Assembly (NCBI RefSeq): GCF_027925445.1
Contig: NZ_AP027149.1
Location: 62,001-126,000 of the forward strand
From: Methylocystis bryophila
GTDB lineage: Bacteria; Pseudomonadota; Alphaproteobacteria; Rhizobiales; Beijerinckiaceae
Direction: 5' to 3'
Length of the DNA: 64,000 nt
Shown piece by piece: positions 50,176 to 59,164 of the stretch. Under the pieces are notes generated by a model, which did no database searches, was not told where the DNA came from, and worked only from the letters and a program-made list of their open reading frames with translations. Position 1 is the first letter of the stretch; each line of letters starts with the position of its first letter. The translations under genes and the position numbers were made by a program.

Positions 50176-51258
50176 ATGACCGATCTCGCAAGCCTCCAGT
50201 CCGAGTTCATCGCCAGGGTCGAGGCCGCCGACTCCGAGGCGGCGCTCGAGGCCGTGCGGGTCGCGGCGCTCGGCAAGAAGGGGGCGATCTCGGAGCTCCT
50301 CTCGACGCTCGGCCGCATGGCGCCCGAGGAACGCAAGACGGAAGGCGCGAAGATCAACGCGCTCAAGGACGCGGTCGCAACCAGCATCGCCGAGCGCCGG
50401 ACCGTGCTGGAGGCGCAGGCGCTCGAAGCGCGGCTCGCCGCGGAGCGACTCGATCCGACGCTGCCCGCGCCGCCGAGCGCCCAGGAGCGGGGCCGTGTGC
50501 ACCCGGTCTCGCAGGTGATGGAGGAGCTCGCCGTCATCTTCGCCGACATGGGTTTCGCCGTCGCCGAAGGGCCGGACATCGAGACCGACGACTACAACTT
50601 CGTGAAGCTCAACGTGCCGGAGGGTCATCCGGCGCGCGAGATGCAGGACACTTTCTATTTCCCGCCCGGACCGAACGGCGAGCGCAAGCTGCTGCGCACC
50701 CACACGAGCCCCGTGCAGGTTCGCACCATGCTGACGCAGCCGCCGCCGCTGCGCGTGATTTGCCCCGGCCGCGTCTATCGCTGCGACTCGGACCGCACCC
50801 ACACCCCGATGTTCCACCAGATCGAGGGCCTCGTCGTCGATGAATCGACGCATATGGGTCATCTCAAATGGGTTCTGGAGGAGTTCCTGAAGGCCTTTTT
50901 CGAGGTGAAGACGCTGGATCTGCGCTTCCGCCCTTCCTTCTTCCCCTTCACCGAGCCCTCCATGGAAGTCGACGTGCGCTGCCGGCGCGGAGCCGACGAG
51001 GTGCGAATCGGCGAGGGCGACGACTTCATGGAGATTTTGGGCTGCGGCATGGTGCATCCGAAGGTCTTGAAGAACTGCGGACTCGACCCCGACGTGCATC
51101 AGGGCTTCGCCTTCGGCGTCGGCCTCGACCGCCTCGCCATGCTGAAATACGGCATGCCGGACCTGCGGGCCTTTTTCGACGGCGACCTGCGCTGGCTGGA
51201 ACATTATGGTTTTCGGACGCTCGACGTCCCGAGCCTCGCGGGGGGCTTGAGCGGTTGA
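50176..51258 (+). CDS. pheS: Phenylalanyl-tRNA synthetase alpha subunit
   Basis: 360 residues, ATG at 50176. N-terminal coiled coil (about 1-85) for tRNA contacts; class II core with motif 1 around HPVSQVMEELAVIFADMGF, motif 2 FHQIEGLVVDESTHMGHLKW (about 215-234) and motif 3 GFAFGVGLDRLAMLKYGM (about 313-330). YNFVKLNVPEGHPAREMQDT holds the Phe-binding region. It charges tRNA-Phe together with PheT. pheT normally follows directly but is not found here or in the following 12.7 kb, and rplT is not upstream. Confidence 0.97.
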   Translation: MTDLASLQSEFIARVEAADSEAALEAVRVAALGKKGAISELLSTLGRMAPEERKTEGAKINALKDAVATSIAERRTVLEAQALEARLAAERLDPTLPAPPSAQERGRVHPVSQVMEELAVIFADMGFAVAEGPDIETDDYNFVKLNVPEGHPAREMQDTFYFPPGPNGERKLLRTHTSPVQVRTMLTQPPPLRVICPGRVYRCDSDRTHTPMFHQIEGLVVDESTHMGHLKWVLEEFLKAFFEVKTLDLRFRPSFFPFTEPSMEVDVRCRRGADEVRIGEGDDFMEILGCGMVHPKVLKNCGLDPDVHQGFAFGVGLDRLAMLKYGMPDLRAFFDGDLRWLEHYGFRTLDVPSLAGGLSG

Positions 51259-51299
51259 GGCCGGCCGACTGCTAGCGCCCTCGCTCATCGGCTTCATGC

Positions 51300-51430
51300 A
51301 AAGCCCCCTCCCTATCCCTCCCCCCCGCTTTCACGGGGGAGGGATATGCCTCACAGCAATGACTCGAGTTCTATGACAAGGCGCCGAATCCGCTCCCTCT
51401 CCAGCGAAGCGGGGGAGGGTTGGGCAGGGG
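51300..51430. repeat. C-rich intergenic repeat region
   Basis: CCCTCCCTATCCCTCCCCCC pairs with the following GGGGGAGGG; a second GCGGGGGAGGGTTGGGCAGG stretch lies at about 51410-51428. Such C/G-rich inverted motifs are common intergenic repeats of methylotrophic alphaproteobacteria. It follows pheS and may attenuate or end its transcript. Confidence 0.45.
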
Positions 51431-51477
51431 CAAGAGTCGCGTTCAGGCCGAACGACCGCTCGAGGCCCGCCGCGCGC

Positions 51478-51507
51478 AAAAGGCCGCGCCTGGGAAAGGC
51501 GCGGCCT
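51478..51507 (-). terminator. Terminator of the 65-residue gene
   Basis: Stem AGGCCGCGCC / GGCGCGGCCT with a 7-base loop (51481-51507); on the minus strand it is followed by TTTT. It lies 21 bases after the stop codon of the minus-strand gene at 51529. Confidence 0.75.
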
Positions 51508-51528
51508 CTGCCATGACGTTCGTAAATC

Positions 51529-51726
51529 TTACTTTGCGGCGGCGGCTTTTCGCGTCATCATCTCGATCGCCGTCACGGCTTCGGAGACGTTCAACCAGTT
51601 TTCCGCCTGCTCCTCGTTCTTGAACTCCTTGCCGAGATGGGCCGGGGTCTCCTGTCCCGGCAAATGAAGAAAACACGCCCATTTTCCGCTGGGTAATTGC
51701 TCGATGGTGACCTTGGGATCTGCCAT
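51529..51726 (-). CDS. Conserved hypothetical 65-residue protein
   Basis: Start ATG at 51726. The sequence MADPKVTIEQLPSGKWACFL, HLPGQETPAHLGKEF and EEQAENWLNVSEAVTAIEMM reads like the small single-domain proteins of Hyphomicrobiales with an AP2-like beta sheet plus helix. The function is unknown. It is monocistronic, with a terminator 21 bases downstream. Confidence 0.7.
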   Translation of the reverse strand: MADPKVTIEQLPSGKWACFLHLPGQETPAHLGKEFKNEEQAENWLNVSEAVTAIEMMTRKAAAAK

Positions 51727-51837
51727 TTCCTCACCTTGGATGCCGGCGCGTTGTCAGGATTGCGCCAATTCTCCGCGATGGGTTGCGAAAGCAATAATTT
51801 CGCCAGCGTGCGAATATGATGCATTTCGCGCGCTGTG

Positions 51838-51892
51838 GCGCGTTTGCCGCTCGAAGGGAATCGTTCGAGCGACAAAATCGCGCTAAATCAAA
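51838..51892. repeat. Partial copy of the dispersed repeat
   Basis: GCGCGTTTGCCGCTCGAAGG, GAATCGTTCGAGCG and AAAATCGCGCTAAATC resemble the Arg-rich palindromic part of 1580-1610 and 63160-63200. It lies just before the ATG of the next gene. Confidence 0.5.
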
Positions 51893-51903
51893 GGCTGGCA
51901 ACA

Positions 51904-52146
51904 ATGCGTCACCCAGGTTTCAGAGCGAGAATCGAGCAGGTCAAACGCGCCAGAAGCGGCCTGAAATTACTTCTTCTCGGCGGCGTTGCGGCCGTCGCGG
52001 GCTTTTCGTTGAGCGGGATGGTGACGGTCCCCGTCCGGAGCAATCCAGCGGCCTGGGCCTATCAATGGGCGGTCGTTCTCGTTTTGATTGGCCTCGCCGT
52101 ATGGGTGGCGGCCAAGATCATCGGCTACCCGCCGTCGTCGGATTAG
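51904..52146 (+). CDS. Small two-helix membrane protein
   Basis: 80 residues from the ATG at 51904. A basic start (MRHPGFRARIEQVKRARSGL) precedes two hydrophobic segments (KLLLLGGVAAVAGFSLSGM, AWAYQWAVVLVLIGLAVWVA). No family is recognised. Its upstream region is a dispersed repeat, so its promoter is unclear. Confidence 0.55.
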   Translation: MRHPGFRARIEQVKRARSGLKLLLLGGVAAVAGFSLSGMVTVPVRSNPAAWAYQWAVVLVLIGLAVWVAAKIIGYPPSSD

Positions 52147-52199
52147 AGCCCACGGTTCGGCGCCTCGCGAACAAAGCGTCATTCCTCAAGTGCAGTCGC

Positions 52200-52232
52200 A
52201 AAAAAAACCGCCGGCCGCTGACTGCGGCCGGC
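52200..52232 (-). terminator. Terminator of the porin gene
   Basis: Stem GCCGGCCGC / GCGGCCGGC with a 5-base loop (52210-52232). On the minus strand it is followed by GG and eight T. It lies 34 bases after the porin stop. Confidence 0.8.
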
Positions 52233-52265
52233 GATCGCTACTCTTAAGCGCGCGAGGCGCCGTCG

Positions 52266-53927
52266 TCAGTCGAAGGGATAATAACGGAAGCTGGTCAGGA
52301 TCATGCTGTCGTGGCCCGAGGACGCGCCGCCCAGATAGCTCCAGAAGCCGTCCTTCCAGGTGTAGGAATATTGCAGACCCGCTTTGATCTTGCCGGCCGG
52401 CCCGGCGTAGAAAGTATGCCAGATCCCGCCAGTCGCCTGACGAACGTCCTTGATGTTGCCGCTGCAGGCTGTTCCGGTGAACGGAGCCGGCGTGGCAGCG
52501 CCAGCGAACTCGTTCTCGGCGTTGCAGCCCCAGTTGGAGTAGTACGGGCTGCCGTAGCCGCCGACGACGAGCCTCGTAACTCCGCCGACGTTAGCGCCAT
52601 AATATTGCGCGTTCTTGTTCTGGAACTCGCCGCCGTAGAAGCCGTAGATGTCGGTCTGGCTGGTCGGGTGCAGCGTCGCGCCGACGAGCAGGAAGCGCTC
52701 GGTGATCGGCAGAGGCGCGCCGCTGACGCTGATCGCCGCGTCGTTGAGCACGCCGTAGCGGCCGATGCCGCGACCCACGACGCCTTGCGCCTGCACGTCC
52801 AGGAGCTTCGGCACGACCTCGAGGATCACGCTGCCGCCGCCGCCACCGCCCCAGGCGTGCTGATTGCCCCAAAGGCTGCGATCGGTGAAGTCGCGGACGA
52901 TGCCGAAGCCTTCGATATGGAGCTTACGATCGGGCAGGTAGGGCACATCCCAAGCCGCCTTGCCGATGAAATCGGGCATACGGTTGAAGCTATAGTTGTT
53001 CGCGGCGTTGAACAGGCCACCGCCAGCCGGAGCAGCGGTGACAAAAGGTCCTGCATAGCCTGCGGGCCACAAGGCGGAGGACGTCGTGACGCTCGAGAAG
53101 GGACCGCCCACCCAGCCAGGGTTGTTGCTGATCAAAGCGGGCGTCCCGGCCCAGGTCTGCGCCGAGCCTTCGGCCGAGAAGGCGACCCAGAATTCCTTGT
53201 TGAAGTCCTTGGAGATACGGACGCCCGGTTGACGCGACCAGAAGAAGCCGGGGAGGTATTGGGCGTCGATCGTCGGCGGAGTCAGGTAGCTATCGATTTT
53301 GGTGCCGACCGAGTTCGTCGTCGCGAGAGACCATGTCTGGCCAGCCGAAAAATGCAGGCCGTAAGTGTCATTGTCGACGTTCCACCAGAACTGGCGCATA
53401 CGCAGATTGTAGGAGTTGCTCTGGTTCGAATTGGCCGTCTGGGCGGCGCCCAGGAAGTCGGTCTCGACATAGCCAGTGATATGGTTCAGCGGATCGAGGT
53501 CGCCCTTCACCTTGAGGGCGAGGCGCGACTGGCGCGCCGAGAAGCGGAACTCATCCGTATGGCCCGCTGGCTGGAAGCCGTAGGGAATGTTCTGGAACGG
53601 CGTGTTGATGTCGGCGCCGAGCCAGTTGCTGCGGCGAATGCTTTCCAGCGCGATGAAGCCGCCCGGAGTGATCGTGAGACCCTTGAAGTGGAACGAGTCT
53701 TCCCCCACCGGCTCAGGCGCCGGCCCCTTGACGAACAGAGTGGGCGCTTCGCCCGCTTTCGACCTGCGCGCCACGGCGTCCTGCTTGGCGACCTTCGCCT
53801 CGAGCGCTTTCACGCGGGCGAGCAGCGCCTGGATTTCCGCGCGATCGTCCGTCGCTTGCGCGGGCGCCACGGCCGCCATTCCGAAAGCGGCGATCAAGAT
53901 CGCGCGCTGTGCAACTGAGAACTTCAT
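52266..53927 (-). CDS. DcaP-like outer membrane porin
   Basis: 553 residues from the ATG at 53927 (GGGAGG upstream; the longer frame from 53993 is unlikely). Signal peptide at about 1-25; a short coiled coil (DDRAEIQALLARVKALEAKV) follows; the barrel starts near FKGLTITPGGFIALESI and contains GDLDPLNHITGYVETDFLGA, QFWWNVDNDTYGLHFSAGQT and WSLATTNSVG, the pattern of DcaP-type trimeric porins for dicarboxylate-like substrates. It ends TSFRYYPFD, with an aromatic near the C-terminus. A 630-base regulatory region lies upstream. Confidence 0.85.
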   Translation of the reverse strand: MKFSVAQRAILIAAFGMAAVAPAQATDDRAEIQALLARVKALEAKVAKQDAVARRSKAGEAPTLFVKGPAPEPVGEDSFHFKGLTITPGGFIALESIRRSNWLGADINTPFQNIPYGFQPAGHTDEFRFSARQSRLALKVKGDLDPLNHITGYVETDFLGAAQTANSNQSNSYNLRMRQFWWNVDNDTYGLHFSAGQTWSLATTNSVGTKIDSYLTPPTIDAQYLPGFFWSRQPGVRISKDFNKEFWVAFSAEGSAQTWAGTPALISNNPGWVGGPFSSVTTSSALWPAGYAGPFVTAAPAGGGLFNAANNYSFNRMPDFIGKAAWDVPYLPDRKLHIEGFGIVRDFTDRSLWGNQHAWGGGGGGSVILEVVPKLLDVQAQGVVGRGIGRYGVLNDAAISVSGAPLPITERFLLVGATLHPTSQTDIYGFYGGEFQNKNAQYYGANVGGVTRLVVGGYGSPYYSNWGCNAENEFAGAATPAPFTGTACSGNIKDVRQATGGIWHTFYAGPAGKIKAGLQYSYTWKDGFWSYLGGASSGHDSMILTSFRYYPFD

Positions 53928-54558
53928 GAGAGGTGCCTCCCTCGGTTGGTGATGCGCGCAAGAAACTGGCGCCGCGTGACGGTTGCGTGACAACTGAATG
54001 ATTTGAGGGCTTAGGGATACCCCTTAGGCGCAAAAAACGAGAAGCGTGGCATTTTCGCCACAGTAACTGTGGCTAAATAGACACAGAGGAGCGCAACTCA
54101 AAGGCCAAGGAGACTGAACTTGACTGTTGCAAAAATGCCACACCTGCAAATGAAACAGCAATAGACTTTGCCCTTGTAAAGATTCCCTTAGCAATAGGCT
54201 GCTGCGCCTGGATGCAAGCGATTCGCATCAGCAGCCGGGGCCCCCGATCCGTGCTCACGAATGATTCGTAAGTTGCGCATCGCTGATCTGCGCCCACTGC
54301 CTCGCGCTCACCTTGGAGAGGGAGGAGGGTCGACTCCCGGGCGGAGCCTCCCGAAAGACAGTAAAGCCTAAGCTATTTCGTCATATAAATCATAAACAAC
54401 AGAAATATCATGCAGATAACAGCAATCACTTGGTTTGGACAGACAGCGGTTTTCCGTATTAAATCTTTAAAATTACGTACGGCGGGTTGTTTCTCGAGCC
54501 AGGAATCACAGCTTGGGTCCGGAAGGAGGCAGCTTGGTCTCAGAAGGAGGTTGCCGTC
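53928..54558. other. Long upstream region between porin and small secreted protein
   Basis: About 630 bases with no supported ORF; two open frames (54073-54297 minus and one on the plus strand) lack ribosome sites. It holds the operator-like palindrome at 54058-54072 and, near 54430-54470, TTGGAC and TTAAAT 18 bases apart, a possible promoter for the gene at 54559. Confidence 0.5.
54058..54072. promoter_or_regulatory. Palindromic operator-like site upstream of the porin gene
   Basis: CCACAGT-A-ACTGTGG is a perfect odd-length palindrome about 130 bases upstream of the porin ATG (minus strand). Another inverted pair, GTGGC-N6-GCCAC, overlaps it on the left. The string CGCCACAGT recurs 150 bases upstream of the OprP-like porin gene at 59312-59320. 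Confidence 0.4.
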
Positions 54559-54795
54559 ATGTCAACAAATACACGCAGAACGGTCGCTGCAGCGCTTGCG
54601 CTGCTGGGAACCGTCGGGGTCGCTCCGGCCCATGCAGACTCCACGGCTTGCACGCGGTGGGACGAGAGCGATTCGATACGTTGCTTCGAGTGCATGCAGC
54701 GGGTTTGGACCGGTTACGACTGGACTATCGTGAACACCTGCCCGCGGCGCAGCACCGTGCCGCCCTATGCCTGGGGATACGGATACGTCCGTTAG
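54559..54795 (+). CDS. Small secreted Cys-containing protein
   Basis: 78 residues from the ATG at 54559 with AGAAGGAGG 9 bases upstream. Signal peptide at about 1-27 (TVAAALALLGTVGVAPAHA). The mature 51 residues carry four Cys (CTRWDESDSIRCFECMQRVW, TCPRR) and are Trp/Tyr-rich (VPPYAWGYGYVR). No family is recognised. A 12-bp perfect hairpin starts two bases before its stop codon and could be the terminator. Confidence 0.7.
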   Translation: MSTNTRRTVAAALALLGTVGVAPAHADSTACTRWDESDSIRCFECMQRVWTGYDWTIVNTCPRRSTVPPYAWGYGYVR

Positions 54796-54898
54796 AGCAT
54801 GTCCGTCGGGACATGCTCTACGGAGAACTCGCGCCAAATCGAAAAGCTGGCGCGAGTTTCGATTTTTAGGGCTTTGAGCGGAACATCCGCTCAATGGA
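54793..54898. repeat. Palindromic repeat with terminator-like hairpin
   Basis: TAGAGCATGTCC-GTCG-GGACATGCTCTA (54793-54820) is a perfect 12-bp stem; then CTCGCGCCAAATCG...GCTGGCGCGAG and GAGCGGAACATCCGCTC follow as two further inverted pairs. GCATGTCC and related pieces recur at 63127-63140. The stop codon of the small secreted protein lies in its first arm. Confidence 0.65.
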
Positions 54899-56669
54899 AC
54901 ATCGCCGCGGTCTTTTGTAGCGTGACCCACACGCCCCACGCCAAGGGCGCGCCCACGACGAGCCACGCCAGGCCCATGACGATGACGCCGCCCACACCCA
55001 ATGCAGGCCTCGTCCCAGCGCGACCTGCGCGAACCGCCCTGCCCTGGCGCTCTTCTTCTTCGAAGTCCTCGAAGTCGGCGGGGCCGCCATCGTCTTCGCG
55101 CCTGACAGCCGCGACGGTCGTGTGCTTTTCGGCCGCCACCTCCTCGTCGGTCATGAAATATTTGGCGGCGACCGGGCGCACGAGGAGGTCGCAGATGAGG
55201 CCTATGACGAGAAGTCCGGCCAACACATACATCGTCTGGTCGTAGACGGCCGCCTTCGGCGCCCCGGCTGCAAGCTGGCGCTCGCGAAAGGAGGTGACGA
55301 GCCAGGGACCGACCACACCCGCGGTGGACCAGGCGGTGAGCAGGCGGCCGTGGATGGCGCCGACCATATGCGTGCCGAACAAGTCCGCCAGATAGGCCGG
55401 GATCGTGGCGAAGCCGCCCCCGTACATTGTCAGGATGACGCTGAAGGCGAGCACGAAGACCGCGAGCAGCCCCGCGCGCGCCGCCGCGGGAGCGAGCGCG
55501 TAAAGCACGCCGCCGAGCAGAAAGAAGACGGCGTAGGTCAGCTTTCGTCCGAGCCGGTCGGAGAAGCTCGCCCAACCGATGCGTCCGAAGATGTTGCACA
55601 AGGAGAGAAGACCGGTGAAGCCCGCGGCGATCGTCGCAATCTGCGTTTTTTGCGTTGCGCTGAGGCTGTCGAAACCGATGTCCAAGCCGAGAAGCCGGCC
55701 GCCGAAGACCTCCTGCAGCATGGGCGAGGCCATGCTCAGCACGCCAATGCCGGCGCTGACGTTCAAGCAGAGCACGCCCCAAAGCAGCCAGAACTGCGGG
55801 GTTTTCCACGAGGTCTCGAGATGCACGTGGCGATGCGTCACCATGGCGTTGGCGGCGGGCGCGGGCGGCGTCCAGCCCGCAGGGGTCCAGCCGTCGCGCG
55901 GCACCCGATAGCCGAAGGCGCCGCAGACCATGAAGACGAAATAGATCAACCCCAGGGCCAAGAAAGTTTGCCAGACGCCGACTTCGTTCGGCGTGGCGAG
56001 ACGCCTGAAGACGGCGTCGAGGGGCGCAAGCGCCGCTGGCGCGGAGGGCGCGGCGCTCGTGAAATAGCCGATGAGATAATTGGCCAGCGGCGCGCCGATC
56101 ATCGCGCCGCCGCCGAAACCCATGATGGCGAGCCCCGTCGCCATGCCGCGGCGGTCAGGGAACCATTTGATCAGCGTCGAGACCGGGGAGATGTAGCCGA
56201 GGCCGAGGCCAATCCCGCCGATCACGCCGGAGCCGAGCCAGATCAGCCAGAGCTGGTGCGCGTAGACGCCGAGCGCCGACATCAGGAGGCCGCCGCACCA
56301 GCAGAAGGCCGAGGCGAGGCCGGCCTTGCGCGGGCCGGCGGTCTCCAGCCAGTGACCGAACACGGCTGCGGAGGAGCCAAGGAAGACAATCGCGAAGGTG
56401 AAGGTCCAAGTGAGCGAGCTGATCTTCCAATCGCAATCTCTCGCGATCGCCTCGGCGAAAAGGCTCATGTCGGCCGGACAGGTCTTGGCGCTTGTAACGC
56501 CGATCGCCTTCGAGAGCGGCAGCCAAAACACGCTGAAGCCGTAAATCATGCCGATGCAGAGATGGATGGCCAAGGCCGCCGGCGGGACCAGCCAACGATT
56601 GAAGCTCGGTCCGGCGACCGTGCGTTCGCGGCTCAGGAAGCCCGGCTTCCCGGCGATCGACTGCAACAT
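54891..56669 (-). CDS. OFA-type major facilitator (oxalate/formate-antiporter-like)
   Basis: 592 residues from the ATG at 56669 (GGAGA upstream). Twelve membrane helices are visible; YGFSVFWLPLSKAIGV in the first, GLGYISPVSTLIKWFPDRRG (helix 4, the OFA signature) around 185, and a long loop with TSSAAPSAPAALAPLDAVF. The C-terminal cytosolic part is acidic (ADFEDFEEEERQGR). The OFA family carries monocarboxylates such as oxalate, formate or lactate. The large insert and two additional C-terminal hydrophobic helices (GVIVMGLAWLVVGAPLAWGV) make it longer than the usual 420-450 residues. Confidence 0.85.
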   Translation of the reverse strand: MLQSIAGKPGFLSRERTVAGPSFNRWLVPPAALAIHLCIGMIYGFSVFWLPLSKAIGVTSAKTCPADMSLFAEAIARDCDWKISSLTWTFTFAIVFLGSSAAVFGHWLETAGPRKAGLASAFCWCGGLLMSALGVYAHQLWLIWLGSGVIGGIGLGLGYISPVSTLIKWFPDRRGMATGLAIMGFGGGAMIGAPLANYLIGYFTSAAPSAPAALAPLDAVFRRLATPNEVGVWQTFLALGLIYFVFMVCGAFGYRVPRDGWTPAGWTPPAPAANAMVTHRHVHLETSWKTPQFWLLWGVLCLNVSAGIGVLSMASPMLQEVFGGRLLGLDIGFDSLSATQKTQIATIAAGFTGLLSLCNIFGRIGWASFSDRLGRKLTYAVFFLLGGVLYALAPAAARAGLLAVFVLAFSVILTMYGGGFATIPAYLADLFGTHMVGAIHGRLLTAWSTAGVVGPWLVTSFRERQLAAGAPKAAVYDQTMYVLAGLLVIGLICDLLVRPVAAKYFMTDEEVAAEKHTTVAAVRREDDGGPADFEDFEEEERQGRAVRAGRAGTRPALGVGGVIVMGLAWLVVGAPLAWGVWVTLQKTAAMFH

Positions 56670-56783
56670 CTCAATGTCTCCGAAATTCGTGTGATGACTC
56701 GGCTTTAGCATAAATCCTGAAAATGGAGCCAACAAGCAGGCTGCCATCGAGACGGATAGATTTGGCCGGAGACTTCGAGGCTT

Positions 56784-57044
56784 TCAGCGGCAGCGCGCGT
56801 TCAGGCTCTCGGCGATGTTGGCGCCGTAATTGGTCGTCCCCTGCAATTGAACATGGAAAACTTCGCCGGGCTCGACTGAAAACGGCCCGCGAGGCCCAAC
56901 CACGACAGACCTGCGAACCGGCGTCCAGGATCCGTCGGGGTTTTGGCGAAAGTCCGCGCAGGAGAGTGAGGCGGCCTGCGCGACCGTCCCTGTATAAAGC
57001 AGGCTCGCCGCCGCGAGCAGTAAAAAGGAAGTTCGTGATCGCAT
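56784..57044 (-). CDS. Small secreted hypothetical protein
   Basis: 86 residues from the ATG at 57044 with GGGAG upstream. Signal peptide at about 1-24 (SFLLLAAASLLYTGTVAQA). The mature part (SCADFRQNPDGSWTPVRRSV, VVGPRGPFSVEPGEVFHVQL, NYGANIAESLNARCR) has one Cys near each end and a beta-rich fold. Similar small periplasmic proteins occur in methylotrophic alphaproteobacteria without known function. Confidence 0.65.
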   Translation of the reverse strand: MRSRTSFLLLAAASLLYTGTVAQAASLSCADFRQNPDGSWTPVRRSVVVGPRGPFSVEPGEVFHVQLQGTTNYGANIAESLNARCR

Positions 57045-57241
57045 TGCCGCGCTCCCGCACCGCGCCCTTCCTCTCTGCATAACAAGCAGAGATCGAGAGT
57101 CATCGCCGAAGTATCTGCTCCCGCGACAGTGGATTTCAAGGAGCCGCCCCGGCCTCGCGCCAAGCCAAGAAGGGCGCCCCGGCCCTGCCGGAGCGCCCGC
57201 TCTCGTAATTGATTCTGGCCAGACATACGAAAACCCGCGAC

Positions 57242-59164
57242 TCACCAATCGACTTGCGTGCGCAGGATGACGGTCGTCGGATGCACGCCATTGAGCCAGG
57301 GCTGGCTATAGGGCGCGCTGAGCGCCATCACGCGGGTGACGTTCAGCATGAAGCGTATGCCGTTCTCGGGATACCAATTGACGCCGACCGTCGCATCCTG
57401 CTGACGGCCGCCGAGCACGCCGGCGTTGTAAATGGCGAGCTTGTTCGTGCCAAAGCCCTTGCTGGTGATGGCTCCTATGGGGGCCAAGGCGTAGAGGGTG
57501 TTGTAATAATTGCCTTGGAACGGCCCGCTGTTCAGATCGACCTCGCTGAGGCGCCCGGTCAGCGCGACGGCGCCAATTCCACCCGCGCTGAGCGGATGCT
57601 TGATTGTCACTTGTCGGAAGCCGCCGGGGTTGGAGTTATTGTCGACCTGATAGGCGGAGGCCTTCGATTCTCCGGTCAGGAACCACATGGCGGAGAGGTA
57701 ATAGCCGCTGAAATACATCGACGCGCCGCCCGGCGAGAACGGATAGGGGTAGAAGCTTTTGGCGGCAGGAGCCCAGTAGCTATTGGTCACCGAGGCCGCA
57801 TAATTGGCCCGCAGGACCGCATAAGGGTCGCGGTTATATTGCGAGCCCATATATTCCGCCTGGAAGAATAGGGGGCCATAGGCGGCGGCGAGCTCCGCGC
57901 CGAAAGTCAGGACGCTCTTCAAGCAATGGCCGGCGATCGCAGTCTGCGAGATCTGCTGACCGAAAAGGGGCACATAGCCCGCGCTGGTCGAGGAGATCAG
58001 GCCGTTCGGATCGGCGGTCACACCGAGATTTCCGGTGGGAATGTTCGAGCAGGAGAGGTCCGGTGTGCCGAGCAGGTTCTCCTTGAGGACGTTGCTTTCG
58101 GACGCAGTGTTGGAGCCCAGCGCCAGGACCCGGTCGTCGTTGGCCGCGGTCGAGTCGTTCGGGCGGTGATAACGACCCGAGGCGCCGAAGTGCAGAAGCC
58201 TGTCCTCGCTCCAGATGGGCGCATAGGTCGCCCTTGCCGTGATGTCATAATATTGCCTGCCGCCCGTCGAGACCCAGTTCGCCTGGCTTCCGACGCCGAC
58301 GGGCACGGCGGTCATCGCCGCCGGCTTCAGGGACGCGTCTTCGAGGCTCGTCGAGGAGACGGCAGTCTTGAAGGTCCAGTCGGAGCCGTGCGTCAGAAGC
58401 GCAAGGCCGACGTGACGCGAGGCCCCGAAAGTGTCGGACATCAGGGAACGCTCGACGAAGTCGATGTAGTTTTTGGATTCGCTGCGCTCCAGCCCATGCG
58501 GCAGGAAGAAGTTGCCGACCTGCACCTCGATCGGGTTCGGCAGGAAGGGCGGCTTGAAGCCTGGATAGATGAGCGCGAGATAGGCGTCGCGGATGCCGCC
58601 CGCCGCGCCGACGGTCGTCGCGTTGGAGCCGCCGACAAAGTCATATTGGAGCTTGTATTCCCAGATTCTGCGCAGGCGGCCCTCCACCTGCAGACGCGCC
58701 TGAGTGATGTTCGCGGTCTCGGACAGTCCCCGCTCCGGCTGCGTCGAAAGTCCGCCATCGACGTAGAAGCGGCCGCCGATGTGGAAGCTGTCGGCCTTGT
58801 CGAGCGACTGGACCGTCAGGCCGTGGCTGAGGTCGATCGTATAGGGGAAGGCGGTCGCAGCGATCGGCCCTTTCGTAATCGGATCATGCGCTGAAGCGCT
58901 TGTGGACGCCGGGGCGGCTGCGGGCTTGGTCGCCTTGGCGGCGACTTCCTTTATCTTGCGATCCTGCTGCGCTGACTTGTCCTGGTAGCGGTGAAGCTCA
59001 TCCTTCAACGAGCGCACCTCGCCCATCGTCGCCTCGAGCTGCGCCTTGAGCGCGCGGATTTCCGCCGCGGTGTCCTCAGCCAGGGCCGCGCTGACGGGGA
59101 GCAGCGCCGTCGCGCCGAGCGCCGCGGCGGCCAATGTCGAACGTCTTCTTGTCTCTGGCTTCAT
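57242..59164 (-). CDS. OprP/OprO-like outer membrane porin
   Basis: 640 residues from the ATG at 59164 (GGAGG upstream; ATG at 59179 alternative). Signal peptide at about 1-28, a coiled coil (AAEIRALKAQLEATMGEVRS) to about 70, a Pro/Ala linker, then a 16-strand type barrel: FHIGGRFYVDGGLSTQPERG, ITQARLQVEGRLRRIWEYKL, PIEVQVGNFFLPHGLERSES, RHVGLALLTHGSDWTFKTAV. The family (phosphate-selective porin O/P) transports anions, often phosphate. It ends VILRTQVDW with the terminal Trp. No Pho box was identified. Confidence 0.87.
   Translation of the reverse strand: MKPETRRRSTLAAAALGATALLPVSAALAEDTAAEIRALKAQLEATMGEVRSLKDELHRYQDKSAQQDRKIKEVAAKATKPAAAPASTSASAHDPITKGPIAATAFPYTIDLSHGLTVQSLDKADSFHIGGRFYVDGGLSTQPERGLSETANITQARLQVEGRLRRIWEYKLQYDFVGGSNATTVGAAGGIRDAYLALIYPGFKPPFLPNPIEVQVGNFFLPHGLERSESKNYIDFVERSLMSDTFGASRHVGLALLTHGSDWTFKTAVSSTSLEDASLKPAAMTAVPVGVGSQANWVSTGGRQYYDITARATYAPIWSEDRLLHFGASGRYHRPNDSTAANDDRVLALGSNTASESNVLKENLLGTPDLSCSNIPTGNLGVTADPNGLISSTSAGYVPLFGQQISQTAIAGHCLKSVLTFGAELAAAYGPLFFQAEYMGSQYNRDPYAVLRANYAASVTNSYWAPAAKSFYPYPFSPGGASMYFSGYYLSAMWFLTGESKASAYQVDNNSNPGGFRQVTIKHPLSAGGIGAVALTGRLSEVDLNSGPFQGNYYNTLYALAPIGAITSKGFGTNKLAIYNAGVLGGRQQDATVGVNWYPENGIRFMLNVTRVMALSAPYSQPWLNGVHPTTVILRTQVDW

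Noticed and set aside
54120..54145. Sigma-54 promoter from TGGCATTTTTGCA on the minus strand
   Set aside because: The GG and GC pairs are 9 bases apart instead of the required 12.
54073..54297. 74-residue minus-strand ORF in the long porin upstream region
   Set aside because: No ribosome site, no signal or domain, and it would lie across the operator-like region.
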